Shown: piece after piece, positions 23,948 to 33,746 of the stretch
Position numbering within the stretch: position 1 is the stretch's first letter
Layout of the letters: each line of letters opens with the position of its first letter
Notes under the pieces: model-generated
The model's database searches: none
What the model saw: the letters and a program-made list of their open reading frames with translations, nothing else
Told to the model about the DNA's origin: nothing
NCBI GenBank assembly: GCA_019155205.2
Contig: JAHNZQ020000308.1
Location: 2,473,998-2,537,997 of the forward strand
DNA from: Gracilaria vermiculophylla
Taxonomy: Eukaryota; Rhodophyta; Florideophyceae; Gracilariales; Gracilariaceae
Reading direction: 5' to 3'
Length of the DNA: 64,000 bases
Position numbers and translations under genes: made by a program

Positions 23948-24778
23948 ATGACGGCAACTGAACCTCTCTCCACCACAACAGACCCAACCATAAATCTTAC
24001 CGATACTCCGAAGAAAACAAGAGCCCGAGGATCCAGCTTTACACCAAGTGAAGATAAAGCAATTGCAAAAGCGTGGATTGCAGCTTTCGAGAATTTTATT
24101 GTTAATGCTGAGAAAAAACGGAATGTGTTCTATCAGAGTATTCAGAACATCTATAAGGACAAGTTCAAACCCGCAAACAGAGAGATTAGATCAATGGAAT
24201 CAGTCAAGACGCGTTGCAAAACAATTCACAAAGAATGCATGCGCTTTGCTGGTTGTCATATATGCGTGGTGCGGTCTCGCCCTCCTGGCGTCTCAATCGG
24301 AGACACGGTCAACATGGAGACTGCTCTCTAGAATGGTACAGAAGTAAATGGAGTTGGAGATGACGGTGGTAAGTCCTTTCGTTTTATAAAGTCATGGCAT
24401 ATCCTTCGTAATAACAAAAAGTACAAAGACGCTGGAGAGGTATCGAATGATTGTATAACAGAACAATACTCTACGGCCACCTCTATATATTGCAGAGCAT
24501 TGCTTCTTAGTGACGACGATTTGGTCGTCCTGGGTCATAATGAGCGTCCAGTAGGACGCTAAAGAGCTAAGGAGAATCAACGGAAGACAGAAGAATCTGC
24601 TCAGAAAATTCGACTTGCTGCTGAAATCGTCGCAGCTGGGAAAGACCGAAACCAAACGCTGAAACGACATTACGAAATACTACTGTTTGCCAATGCACCG
24701 CCTACATGCGTTAGCAGTCAGTCTGTCGAGTACTTCAATACTATGCGTGCGCGTGTTTTGGCAGCTCTTGGCAGATAA
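23948..24778 (+). pseudogene. Harbinger ORF1: Myb/SANT-like, NAM-associated-domain protein (two stops)
   Basis: One frame of 277 codons interrupted only by TAG at 24329-24331 and TAA at 24560-24562. The N-terminal part (RGSSFTPSEDKAIAKAW, then SVKTRCKTIHKEC) is a trihelix Myb/SANT-type DNA-binding region. The C-terminal part (ERPVGR, stop, RAKENQRKTEES, ending ARVLAALGR) matches the NAM-associated C-terminal domain seen in plant PIF-linked proteins. In autonomous elements this protein helps the transposase bind DNA. The stops read as single-base changes of sense codons. Confidence 0.8.
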
Positions 24779-24926
24779 GAGAGCACTGAAGCCCAAGATC
24801 AAGCATAGTAACGTTGAATAAACGATCACATTTATCACCCGACGCGCGCTTTGAGCAGCCAGGACGAAGTCCGTGGGAGCGGCAGACCGAGGAACGAGGC
24901 CTAAGTCGTTACCACGCGCACTTTGC

Positions 24927-26207
24927 TCACAGCCGTGAAATGCGCACGTAGCTCGCGAAGCGCCCACCGAGTTCGATTGTTCGTTGCCTTTCTTCTCTTA
25001 AAGATGATTCATAACCAACTCCCTGGTACAAAAGCATTCCGATTGTCTGTTTGTGAATTTGGATAACACACATTGCTGCGATCGAACTATCTGCCGGTAC
25101 GAAATTGTTGTTGCCAGTATCGGTTTCCCACATCGGCTTTTCTCCTCTGAAAACAGTGTCATCGCTCTCATGTTCGGACTGACTTTCTCCAGCCTCGGAA
25201 AGTGCCACAGGGTACTCCACCATCATATTCTGTACGATCATACACCATTTCATGATAGGCAGCATTGTTATTTTACATCACAAATAACTGGGCCGACTGA
25301 GAATGTGCCATTTAACCTGCGGTACGCCAAATGCTTGCTCAACATCCTTTCGTGCACCTTCTTGGCAAGCAGCCATTACCTTTTCTTTGCGCAAAATTGG
25401 TTGTGAAACCGTGTTAACGAAGCAAGGCCAGTTTGGATTGATTCCGTCAGCCAGCCAGTATGGAACACACTACATTTCTCCCTTATTTACATACTAAATT
25501 GGAAGGGGATAGGTACCGTTCGATATTTTGTTTGACAATGTAAATGATTATAGCACGTTAATGTCGTTAACGCTTCCAGGCATCCCAACGAATAGATGCC
25601 ACATCCATAGCTGATTGTCCGCAATACACTTCATGGTAATCGTTGCAGCACTTTCATTTCCCTAAAATTGCCCATGCTGAGCCATAGAGAAGTTTTTCCG
25701 TACCAACGTCGCACAATCTATACTACCAATCATCCCTAGAAACCCTCTCTTCCTTGACCTTGCCAATATCTTTTGAAGATCTTCCTTTGTAGGTGCGCGC
25801 TTAAACATCTCACTGAAGCAGAGCACTATTCCCTCACAGAACCTATCCAGACATTCCAGGGCATTAGACTCTCCAATTTTCACACACGCATCCACAGAGT
25901 CCGCTGCCAAAACGTACGCCAGTAAAAACAGCGCTGCTGTAACTATCTGTAGAAATGTTAGTCCTTTACGACTAGTACAATTTGTGCGTTGCGTAAAGTG
26001 TGGGTCATGCACTTTCAAAGCTGCAAAAAAACGTTCGAAAAGGGGACGGACTACTCGAAAGCGACGTTGAAAGTGCGTGGAGCTACACACAGGGGCAGAT
26101 GAAAAATAGTCATCATATGCTCGCTGTGCTGCTTGTTTTCTCCCACGCTCACCTTTTTTGTGCACGACCTGGCACCGACCGTCCGTGCTTTCTCTACGTG
26201 TTTTCAT
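24927..26207 (-). pseudogene. PIF/Harbinger transposase (DDE_Tnp_4 type, broken)
   Basis: Starts at ATG 26207. The N-terminal helical part contains STHFQRRFRVVRPLFERF. The catalytic core reads GMIGSIDCATLV (first Asp), LWMWHLFVGMPGSVNDINVL (second Asp) and ARKDVEQAFGVPQVKW (Glu). The C-terminal part reads CMIVQNMMVEYPVALSEAG. A stop follows GQF at 25662-25664, and there are further stops or shifts between about 25540 and 25265. All three catalytic residues are visible although the frame is broken. The sequence is closer to plant-type PIF than to animal HARBI1 by eye. Confidence 0.85.
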
Positions 26208-26370
26208 CACTGCTGCTGCTTAGCTGAGAAATTGTATCCAAAAGGCCGTCATCGACCATCTCATCGATCCACAGGCTGCCCATGGCAGCTTTGGCAGTGC
26301 ACTGGTGAGGTTGGCAAACTGTGAGCTAAAACGGTTTTTCTCGAAATATGGCCCAGCCATTAACTGCATT

Positions 26371-26565
26371 TGCAACGACTGGGAAATACTTTACTATAAT
26401 CTGTTCCTCTGACAGGTCGATGAGCCTCTCTTCTACAGCTCATAGCGACAATCCTGTTCCTTTTGTACCCCATACTTTCGCGTGTGCACGACCACTTAGA
26501 CCTGCTGCGACCATTTGGAACTATACTTCTTCAATTCCAAGTTCGGGACAGTGTCACCTGTTACA
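26371..26565 (-). repeat. 3' LTR of the small element
   Basis: TGCAACGACTGGG to CACCTGTTACA on the plus strand. It pairs with 27040-27234. Confidence 0.85.
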
Positions 26566-26607
26566 CTATTATCCTCCCACTTCCTATTGACGTCCACGTC
26601 AAGTCAC

Positions 26608-27018
26608 TTAATGTAGATGAGGAAGTAAGTTTTTGCGAACAATATAAGTGTGAAATGCCTTCGTCNNNNNNNNNNNNNNNNNNNNNNNNNNNNNNNNNNN
26701 NNNNNNNNNNNNNNNNNNNNNNNNNNNNNNNNNNNNNNNNNNNNNNNNNNNNNNNNNNNNNNNNNGTCCAGCATTGGCCTTCAGCAGCGTGTACCACCAG
26801 ATGGCGGCAGTATCCGTCAACAAGGTTGTCGCATAGGCAATACGGTTCTCATCCGAAAGATTGACATTCGCATTCGCGAGCTGAATTAAACGTAAATACT
26901 GCTCGACTTTGTACAACAACGTGTTGACAATCAAAAAGTCTCGCGATCCACTGAAAACTTGCGGTTTATTCGGCTTCAAGTTGATCGACACAGAAGAAGT
27001 ATGGCTTTGATTTTCCAT
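26608..27018 (-). CDS. Gag-like ORF of the small LTR element (interrupted by gap)
   Basis: ATG at 27018 lies 22 bp inside the 5' LTR, just past the primer-binding site. It encodes a Ty3/gypsy-type Gag start: PNKPQVFSGSRDF, a helix containing VEQYLRLIQ, RIAYATTLLTDTAAIWWYTL. It then enters the 100-N gap. The 19 or so codons after the gap, ending at 26608, share the computed frame only by chance of gap size. No pol sequence is visible. Confidence 0.6.
   Translation of the reverse strand: MENQSHTSSVSINLKPNKPQVFSGSRDFLIVNTLLYKVEQYLRLIQLANANVNLSDENRIAYATTLLTDTAAIWWYTLLKANAGXXXXXXXXXXXXXXXXXXXXXXXXXXXXXXXXXXTKAFHTYIVRKNLLPHLH
26666..26765. other. Assembly gap (100 N)
   Basis: Exactly 100 N, which suggests a placeholder. 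It lies inside the small LTR element. Confidence 0.95.
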
Positions 27019-27039
27019 GACAAGTAGCGATGCTACCAG

Positions 27040-27234
27040 TGCAACGACTGGGAAATACTTTACTATAATCTGTTCCTCTGACAGGTCGATGAGCCTCTCT
27101 TCTACAGCTCATAACGACAATCCTGTTCCTTTTGTACCCCATACTTTCGCGTGTGCACGACCACTTAGACCTGCTGCGACCATTTGGAACTATACTTCTT
27201 CAATTCCATGTTCGGGACAGTTTCACCTGTTACA
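27040..27234 (-). repeat. 5' LTR of the small element
   Basis: Same 195-bp sequence as 26371-26565 apart from about three substitutions. Confidence 0.85.
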
Positions 27235-27357
27235 GCATTATAAGTTGCAACTTGATTTTTGTATTTGTTCATTCGTCTATGATCTTGGTGGAGATGGTCT
27301 TAGGAATAACCCGTTATAAAACCATATGATAATATTTCCATAAACGTCATCGTATTA

Positions 27358-28404
27358 AAATCCTATAGAGTGCTGTTGCTCATCTGCTTTGTTCGCTCAG
27401 AACCACTATACTTCGGAATTACTAGTCTCACTGTGCACCGTGCTTGTACAAGGAGTTTCACGGCTCGCCATTGTTATTTTAGTGGCTGTCACTCTTCTCC
27501 CACTTTGGTGGTACATCTTTCACGCTACGTATCCATAAACCAGCGCTTTGTAATGTTTCTTACCTTTTCCTCCCAATCAGGCATCACAAACGCATAGAAC
27601 CATGTAATGGGGATCTTTTTGGACCTCTCTTGCTAATTGCTGTCCAGAAGTTTTGGTTACACACTGGACAATGTCTTCTAGTTCTCTTGACAGCATTACA
27701 CCACCAAAGTACCTCTGAAGGGGAAACATTCATACGTACTTTTTAGTTTATCTCGATTGTGGGCCACTGCACTACAGGGTTTGCTGTTAAAGCGTGCATT
27801 TCCAATGTTTTATCTGTTTAGTTTTTCTTGTATTTTATAACAAAAAAACCTGGTGTTTTGTAGCGTAACCAGATTTAACATAGAGTATTTTTGGATATTA
27901 TAAGATTCTTCTTTGAACGCATAATTTGTCGGATAGGCGGTGGAATTTTATTCTAGTAGAGAAAATCGGAGAGTTGTGTAGCTGAAAACTGTTTGCGCGT
28001 TGGGTATTTTGAAAATTATAATTAATACTGCGCACGTGAGCGTCCAACTTTATTATCGACAGCAGTGTTCCTAAGAATGAGCGCTACGGGACGCGAGACA
28101 AGGAGTTGGAAAAAACCTGCACTGCTGGACATTCTTCAAAGATCGAATGGATAGAATTGTTCGTCGGGTGAGTGAGCGTGCTGTAGAAATGGGCATGCCA
28201 TACGTGAGACAAGTTGTACGGATCTGGGCAGCTCGTCTCGTCGAATAGAATCAGCACATGGTGAGAGCAGCGCGGCAGGTCTGGTTGTGAGTGGTGCATC
28301 TACTGTAGTACTGTATGCTTACTGTAGTGTAATAAGCGGAACATTCTTTTTCTGTGTGACAGCCTTGCCACGGCTCACTTCATGCGCCGACGCTCACGAC
28401 ACTA
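27358..28404. other. Intergenic DNA between the transposon nest and the first host gene
   Basis: AT-rich, with short frames only (under 80 codons) and no domain. The last 100 bp or so presumably contain the promoter of the gene starting at 28405. Confidence 0.5.
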
Positions 28405-31400
28405 ATGCATTCGCAGAGGCCCATTTATGAATCAAGTCTTCCCAGTGCGCCATCTCCCTGTTCATCCTCCACCTTCCAACTCCCACTCCTGTGCACCATG
28501 AGTTACTCCCGCAACTGCCCCCCACTGATATCAAAGAATCACACCGACCACTCTTCACACAGGCAATCGCAACCGCCGTACTCGTTTGCCCGTAAGCGAC
28601 CGTGCAGCTCGCCGTTGCACACCCCTTCCCCTTCGTCTCCAGGACATCCTTATCTTAGCTCGCTGGGCAATCAACCTTCAGCACATCTTCGATCAAGACA
28701 GCTCCCATCTCACTTTCTTGCACATTCTTCAAAGCCGTCTTCTTTCCGGAGGTCTCAGAAACGTTCAAGAATTGAATGTCTTTCTTCTTCTACTCCTACA
28801 GATTTCCGTGAAAAAAGCTTCAGTGTTACAACTCCAGGCATAAGCTCTGCGGCGTTTTCGTCCGCCTCACTATCTCAAGACACGTCTTTCTGCGTGTCCA
28901 TGGGAAATGAAGACGGCGAGAGTGTTGCCTATGTGTGGCGTGTAAGCGCGAATCCTCTGTCTCTCAAGCTGTGCTCAAAACTTCGCCATCCGCACCGCGT
29001 GTATCGCGCCGTTTCTTCTTCCGATGCATCCACTGTCATAACTACATCCCAAGATGGTGATGTTCGCGTATGGTCCGCTGCGGGTCTGAATTATAAGTCT
29101 AAAAAGCTAACCTGCCACCGGCCGTACAGAAATGCACGCGCATGTGCTCTATCTCAAGATGGTAAGTATGCAGCCGTGTCTTTCTACAAGGGCTCAAAAC
29201 GCCCCATTGAACATGAATATCTCCCTATATCCTCCTTTCAAAGCCAAGTGTTTGTAACAAGAACTCACTCGAACTTAGAACTGTTTAGAATGCATGAAAA
29301 CGGGATTGTTGATCAAATCATTATGTGTGAAAATGCATCTGTTGTTGCTATTGGTTTGTGTGGTGTTTATCCCGCACCCAATATTGCCCGCGGACATCGA
29401 ATCGTGTTGGTGGACAATCGAGGAAGACGACTAAAAGTCTTTCAAGACTGTTTTCCACCCGACGAACACAGTTGTACAGCTTGGCACATGCCATCGAACG
29501 GTTCAATGCTTGCCTTGTGCTCCAAGGACAACAGCTTACTCGTATATCGCAGTGGACCCCGCAAAGACTGGAGTTTACCCCCGACCCTAATATTCTCTCG
29601 GGCGTTTGACAAATTCTTTCACTGTCGATTTGCAAGTCATAATAACTTTTTGGCTGCCGCAGGCACACATGGAAATTCCAAAGAGACGTGCTTAGGTCTT
29701 TTTCGGGTTAGCGATGCCACATTGGTATTTCTCATTCCAACGCATGTGCCCCTCGGAAGCGTACTTGACATCTATCCTTATGCCTCTCTGGATTCAAAGA
29801 GAACCAATAAGACCTCTCTCTCTGTGAGCGTTTTGTCAAGTAGTTCTTCAATATCCGGATCCATTTTGAACCTCAACTTATTCAGCAATTCAAAACAGCC
29901 ATTTCAATCTCTAAAAAATTCAGAATCGGAAAAAAATATTACGAATCCAGAAAGAAGAACTCGGCTAAAACTTGCTCATGAAAACCCGGGCCAGAACGGG
30001 AATCCAGCACCCACCCCATACGAGTTGTGTAGGGATCCATCCCCTTTTATTGAACCGCGCCTCGAATCCCCGTCAATTTCAAGGTCTTCGGCAGCACCAA
30101 GGTCGTCTGATTCTCCGGCACGAACCCCTCTACACAACAGATTTGCGTCTTGGCTAAATGACAGAAAAGCCCAAAATATCAATTCTAACAGTGAAACTGA
30201 GTCGCAGTCATCTCGAAGAGGCAAAAATCGAAGGGAGGGTCATGCAGAACAATTAGCTGTCTCGGCTCCCAGTGAAATAGCCAAAGATTGCGTGAAGCAG
30301 AAAGCACATGTTTCTTTACAAAGTGATTATGTACCTCCAGTGTCGGAAAAGCAAGGAGATGTACAATTTAAAAATCCAGAGATACATAATGGTCCACAAG
30401 AACCAGTGCAAGAACCAGAAAGCCTTGAAAATACTACAGCAACCGCGAATTTTACCAAAACTAGTGCCTTACCAGAAACCAAGAATACTGCAACTGGTCC
30501 CGAATCTACTTTGCATTCAAAGGATTCAGTCATACTTACAGATGGTATGCTAACCAAAAACATAACTTCAGAAGAAAATGGTGAGAAGAGAGGATTCCTT
30601 GATAATGCTTCAAGAGTGTTAGATGCGGGAGTCGCCGGCACGGTTAAACCTCGAGGAAGCCAGAATATACGGGAGGAGAGGAAGGAAGCAATTCAAGAGA
30701 AAAACTCCTTGCTTCCAAAAACTTCCGAAGTTTCGCATCAGTTAGAACTGCAAAAGCCGACGGGAGCGGATATCAAGTCGAAGGAACGTTTTGCAGTATC
30801 CGATTCTCCGCAGAAACGTGAAGCACTATCAAAACACAGTGACCATCATGACGCCACGGTCCGAACAGAAGCGAGAAAAGGAAGCAATACAGCCGTTTCA
30901 ACGCCTCATTCCTCACAGGATTTGAACCAAAGTCCGAGAGCAAGGCCAAACAACCTGGCACATTGTATCAAGATGGACGCTAGTGGAAAGAATGGGGAGT
31001 TAGCGGGAAAAAAAGCTGCGCTGCACAGATCCGTTACTGCAGAAGGAGCAAGTAAAACTCTTATTGGGCTCACATCTGTAAAAACGTGTGATGAGGTCAA
31101 AGGAAACAATGGCATTGCTGCAGTGAGAAACTCACCTCGAGCAGGTGATGTTATGCATGAGCAGCGCTTTGCAGCAATAGAACACCACATAACTAGAAAT
31201 TCAAAATTTGAACTTGGGGGGAGTGCAAGTATGCAGCATGGAGCGTGCTCTTTGAAGCAGGGCACTGCGGAACGTATGGACATGGATCCACTTCTTAAAG
31301 GTGTTAACGACCATCAATGTGGAGAGAAAAAGGAACAAAACTCTCAAAATGTCGACCTTGCTGAACCTATGACCGGTAACCGTACATCATCAGCCAAAGA

Positions 31401-32343
31401 AAGCAACAGTCAGTGTGCACTTGAGTTGGGGAAGCAAAACGTGAAAACTAATGAGATTTTCTCTGCTTCCGAGGGACTCGTGGGGACTACTCAACAGGAG
31501 AGTACTGAAGAGGCGGTGAAAAGAAAAAAAATCACAGGAAAAGATGGTTGTGATACAAATTTGAGTCGTGCCGTAGCTCGCAACGTCCATGGAACTGGCG
31601 TTTGCGATTCTAGGAAGGCAGACAAAATCAAAGTCGAAGACGTACTTTCTGGGGATCATGATTTATCAGTGCCTAACGTGACTTCAATTCGAACCTCGCC
31701 AGAATCAGGAGAAAAAGTTGAAAAGGGTTCTGAATGCTGCGAGGACGGACAGGCCCAGCCTCGGACAGCGGTGCTCAAAACTTCCGAGGGTAATCATGAA
31801 AAAGTCCATCTTCCACAGGGCACGATAGATGAACTAGGGATCCCGATAAGCATTCCTACCCGCTATATCAAACGTTGCAAAGAAGTTTTTTCAGAGGCTT
31901 GCCGAGGTTATCTTGTGACGGACAGTAAGATGTTAACTAACCAAGAAGCATATACAACAATGCTGGGTTTCACTACAAAAAGTCTCGGATTCGCAGACGA
32001 AAAATGCGTCGCAAAAATGATTTACAACGTGGTGGGTATTCGCAATGCCTGCACTCAAGAACTCTTCTTGGATGCATTTCAACTAATATTCGAAAAAGTC
32101 GTACTGTCTCGGAGATTATTTTGGGCAAACGTGTTCGGCGGTGCGACGTCTAAAGCAGAGGAGTCGATTCTGGTTTTTCACGCTCTTGATTTAGTCAAAA
32201 CAGAGCAAGCACGAGGTACACTACATTTAGCGAAAAAGTGGTCGGACAATAAGTTGGAAGTTTTATTCGAGAGAGTGTGTGACGGTATGCTTGTGGATCT
32301 GAAATCATTCTTGCTCTGTGTCGACAAAATCATAGATGAGTAG
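28405..32343 (+). CDS. Large WD40-like protein with long low-complexity region, function unknown
   Basis: Single open frame of 1312 codons. Another ATG at codon 32 (28498) is possible. Residues 1-150 are Ser/Pro/Arg-rich and likely disordered. Residues about 155-480 resemble a beta-propeller of WD40-type repeats (YVWRVS near 176, SQDGDVRVWSAAGL near 215, LLVYRSG near 375). Residues about 490-1140 are charged, low in complexity and rich in Ser, Glu and Lys. The last 165 residues form a compact helical domain (IPTRYIKRCKEVFSEAC, then FLDAFQLIFEKVVL). The layout recalls large scaffold proteins of RNA or trafficking complexes, such as EDC4-like ones, but I cannot show that homology. No signal peptide or membrane helix is seen. 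Confidence 0.85.
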   Translation: MHSQRPIYESSLPSAPSPCSSSTFQLPLLCTMSYSRNCPPLISKNHTDHSSHRQSQPPYSFARKRPCSSPLHTPSPSSPGHPYLSSLGNQPSAHLRSRQLPSHFLAHSSKPSSFRRSQKRSRIECLSSSTPTDFREKSFSVTTPGISSAAFSSASLSQDTSFCVSMGNEDGESVAYVWRVSANPLSLKLCSKLRHPHRVYRAVSSSDASTVITTSQDGDVRVWSAAGLNYKSKKLTCHRPYRNARACALSQDGKYAAVSFYKGSKRPIEHEYLPISSFQSQVFVTRTHSNLELFRMHENGIVDQIIMCENASVVAIGLCGVYPAPNIARGHRIVLVDNRGRRLKVFQDCFPPDEHSCTAWHMPSNGSMLALCSKDNSLLVYRSGPRKDWSLPPTLIFSRAFDKFFHCRFASHNNFLAAAGTHGNSKETCLGLFRVSDATLVFLIPTHVPLGSVLDIYPYASLDSKRTNKTSLSVSVLSSSSSISGSILNLNLFSNSKQPFQSLKNSESEKNITNPERRTRLKLAHENPGQNGNPAPTPYELCRDPSPFIEPRLESPSISRSSAAPRSSDSPARTPLHNRFASWLNDRKAQNINSNSETESQSSRRGKNRREGHAEQLAVSAPSEIAKDCVKQKAHVSLQSDYVPPVSEKQGDVQFKNPEIHNGPQEPVQEPESLENTTATANFTKTSALPETKNTATGPESTLHSKDSVILTDGMLTKNITSEENGEKRGFLDNASRVLDAGVAGTVKPRGSQNIREERKEAIQEKNSLLPKTSEVSHQLELQKPTGADIKSKERFAVSDSPQKREALSKHSDHHDATVRTEARKGSNTAVSTPHSSQDLNQSPRARPNNLAHCIKMDASGKNGELAGKKAALHRSVTAEGASKTLIGLTSVKTCDEVKGNNGIAAVRNSPRAGDVMHEQRFAAIEHHITRNSKFELGGSASMQHGACSLKQGTAERMDMDPLLKGVNDHQCGEKKEQNSQNVDLAEPMTGNRTSSAKESNSQCALELGKQNVKTNEIFSASEGLVGTTQQESTEEAVKRKKITGKDGCDTNLSRAVARNVHGTGVCDSRKADKIKVEDVLSGDHDLSVPNVTSIRTSPESGEKVEKGSECCEDGQAQPRTAVLKTSEGNHEKVHLPQGTIDELGIPISIPTRYIKRCKEVFSEACRGYLVTDSKMLTNQEAYTTMLGFTTKSLGFADEKCVAKMIYNVVGIRNACTQELFLDAFQLIFEKVVLSRRLFWANVFGGATSKAEESILVFHALDLVKTEQARGTLHLAKKWSDNKLEVLFERVCDGMLVDLKSFLLCVDKIIDE

Positions 32344-33746
32344 AACTCATTGGTCACTCATCATTACAGTTGCTATAGACGACCAGGGGACGTTCGGCGG
32401 TGGTTGTCCATTTATCCGATCTGAAACTGCAAGATATGTGCTATGGGTATACATATTTAAATATATATACACCCTCTCAATCAGATGAGAAAAGCTTTTC
32501 GTAAGAACAGGTTATGACCCGTGACATAGAGTGCAAGCTCGAGAATGTGGGGCACAAAGCATCGACAGCAGTTGTCATTTTAACTGCATTGACCGGCAAG
32601 CTATTTCCAAACGCTTCTTTGTCCTCTCATCTGATGCTAATCCGTCACCGCCGACAGGCACAACTCATGCCCCTAAAAGCATCGTACTTGACGGTGATCA
32701 CAAGAGTACGCCATAAGTTTTCACGTTGCGTTCAGGAATGGACATCGTTAGCAAAATTGGTGATGAATTGCTGCTTGAAGGATCAGTAGTAAGTCTACTC
32801 TGAACGCAAGTCAACATGCGATTTACCCGTCAGATTTCAATCCTGATCGTAATCCCTGCATTTGATTGCATTATCGTCATACACTTAGATCCCTTGCCTT
32901 TTCGCAGAAAGAAGCAAATTGTCCGGCCTGACACGAATACCTAGTCTGGTCAATCGAGCGATCATCCCGTTCAGAAACCTGGTGAATTAGAACCGTTGAG
33001 TTTTTGCTGAGGATACCTTCTTTTACTATGGCGCGAAAGTTGATCAGAGCTCTTGTGGTTCGATATGCAGCCGTGAGGCAGCGGGAAAAGACATACACTG
33101 CTCGGAGATTGAATGACGAGGTCTTGGGCAACGTACGAAAGGTAACTCAGGGGCACATCCAGAAGCAAGAGTGCGCCCATCTCATCCACTAGAGAAGTGA
33201 GAAGTGCCATACATGACCGATGGCTACATTTGCCATATGAGAGCTCATGTTATTCCATTCTGGCACCGCAGTAAGCAGCAGGCACCGAAGGGTGCGGCGT
33301 GGTGCACATGGAGGACATGCAAGCTCTGAATCTGAGTTTCTGAGGCATCGGGGCGCAATCGGTGCAGCGAGGCGGCTTACGGTGAATAAGAGCGCGCTGG
33401 TGTTCTCTCAACGGCGCAATCTCCAAGCGCATGCATCGTATTGGTTGCGTCCTGCATGATGACGGTGAGCCGCGCAGAAAGCCGCGCAGAAAGCCGCGCA
33501 TTGCGCCCGGCGAGCGTCACGCATAGCACCGGCCAATAAACATCACGCTTCCATTCGCTGCTCTCAAACCGCAATTCGCCGCTCACCACCTCCCCACCGT
33601 CGGTACTTACCGCTCTGCCGCCCACGAGGTGCTGAGTCTAGCGCGTCTGTTGCTCGTGCTCTGCATCGTCTCTGACCCCAGCTCCGTACCCACTGCCGTC
33701 TCCGCAGCCGCCGCTGCATCACCCATTGCCCATGCGATGAACCCTC
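32344..33746. other. Intergenic region
   Basis: No convincing gene. A 63-codon plus frame at 33004-33192 and a minus frame at 33210-32971 overlap and are probably chance. The right end (from about 33250) becomes GC-richer, includes a 12-bp tandem repeat, and is presumably the promoter and leader of the next gene. Confidence 0.45.
33468..33500 (+). repeat. Tandem 12-bp repeat AGCCGCGCAGAA, 2.75 copies
   Basis: Three consecutive AGCCGCGCA units spaced 12 bp. A related pair (AGCCGCGCAGCG) occurs at 38378-38399. It lies about 250 bp upstream of the gene at 33747. Confidence 0.7.

Larger units (their letters stand above)
26371..27234 (-). mobile_element. Small LTR retrotransposon with 195-bp LTRs, inside the Harbinger element
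   Basis: Two 195-bp direct repeats (26371-26565, 27040-27234) start TG, end CA and differ at three positions that I can see. GCATT flanks both sides (26366-26370, 27235-27239). In the minus direction, TGGTAGCATCGC follows the 5' LTR after one base (primer-binding site) and a purine run precedes the 3' LTR. The 474-bp interior includes a 100-N gap, so its true size is unknown. It could be a gag-only (TRIM/TR-GAG type) element or a full element collapsed at the gap. Near-identical LTRs make it the youngest insertion here. Confidence 0.85.
23644..27299 (+). mobile_element. PIF/Harbinger DNA transposon inserted in LTR D
   Basis: TTA at 23641-23643 and 27300-27302 are the duplicated target. The terminal inverted repeats are GAGCATCTTCATGAG at the left and, inverted, GACCATCTCCACCAA at the right (about 11 of 15 matched). 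It contains the two genes typical of the superfamily in convergent orientation: a Myb/SANT-like ORF1 (23948-24778, plus) and a DDE transposase (26207-24927, minus). Both are broken. An 864-bp LTR element sits near its right end. The TTA target and TIR type match the shorter element at 59979-60536. Confidence 0.85.
2146..27357 (-). mobile_element. Outer decayed Ty3/gypsy chromovirus (element 2), interrupted by three later insertions
   Basis: Minus-strand LTR retrotransposon. Its 3' LTR is 2146-2699. Its body is 2700-2955 joined to 13469-23170. Its 5' LTR is 23171-23643 joined to about 27303-27357. It was hit by element 1 at 2955/13464, by a solo LTR at 20362-20899, and by a Harbinger element at 23644-27299. 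Gene order in its own direction is gag, protease, RT, RNase H, integrase, chromodomain, then a long frame on the opposite strand. Stops and frameshifts are frequent, so it is dead. The outer LTR boundaries are eroded and I could not find its target duplication. The right boundary is approximate. Confidence 0.8.
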
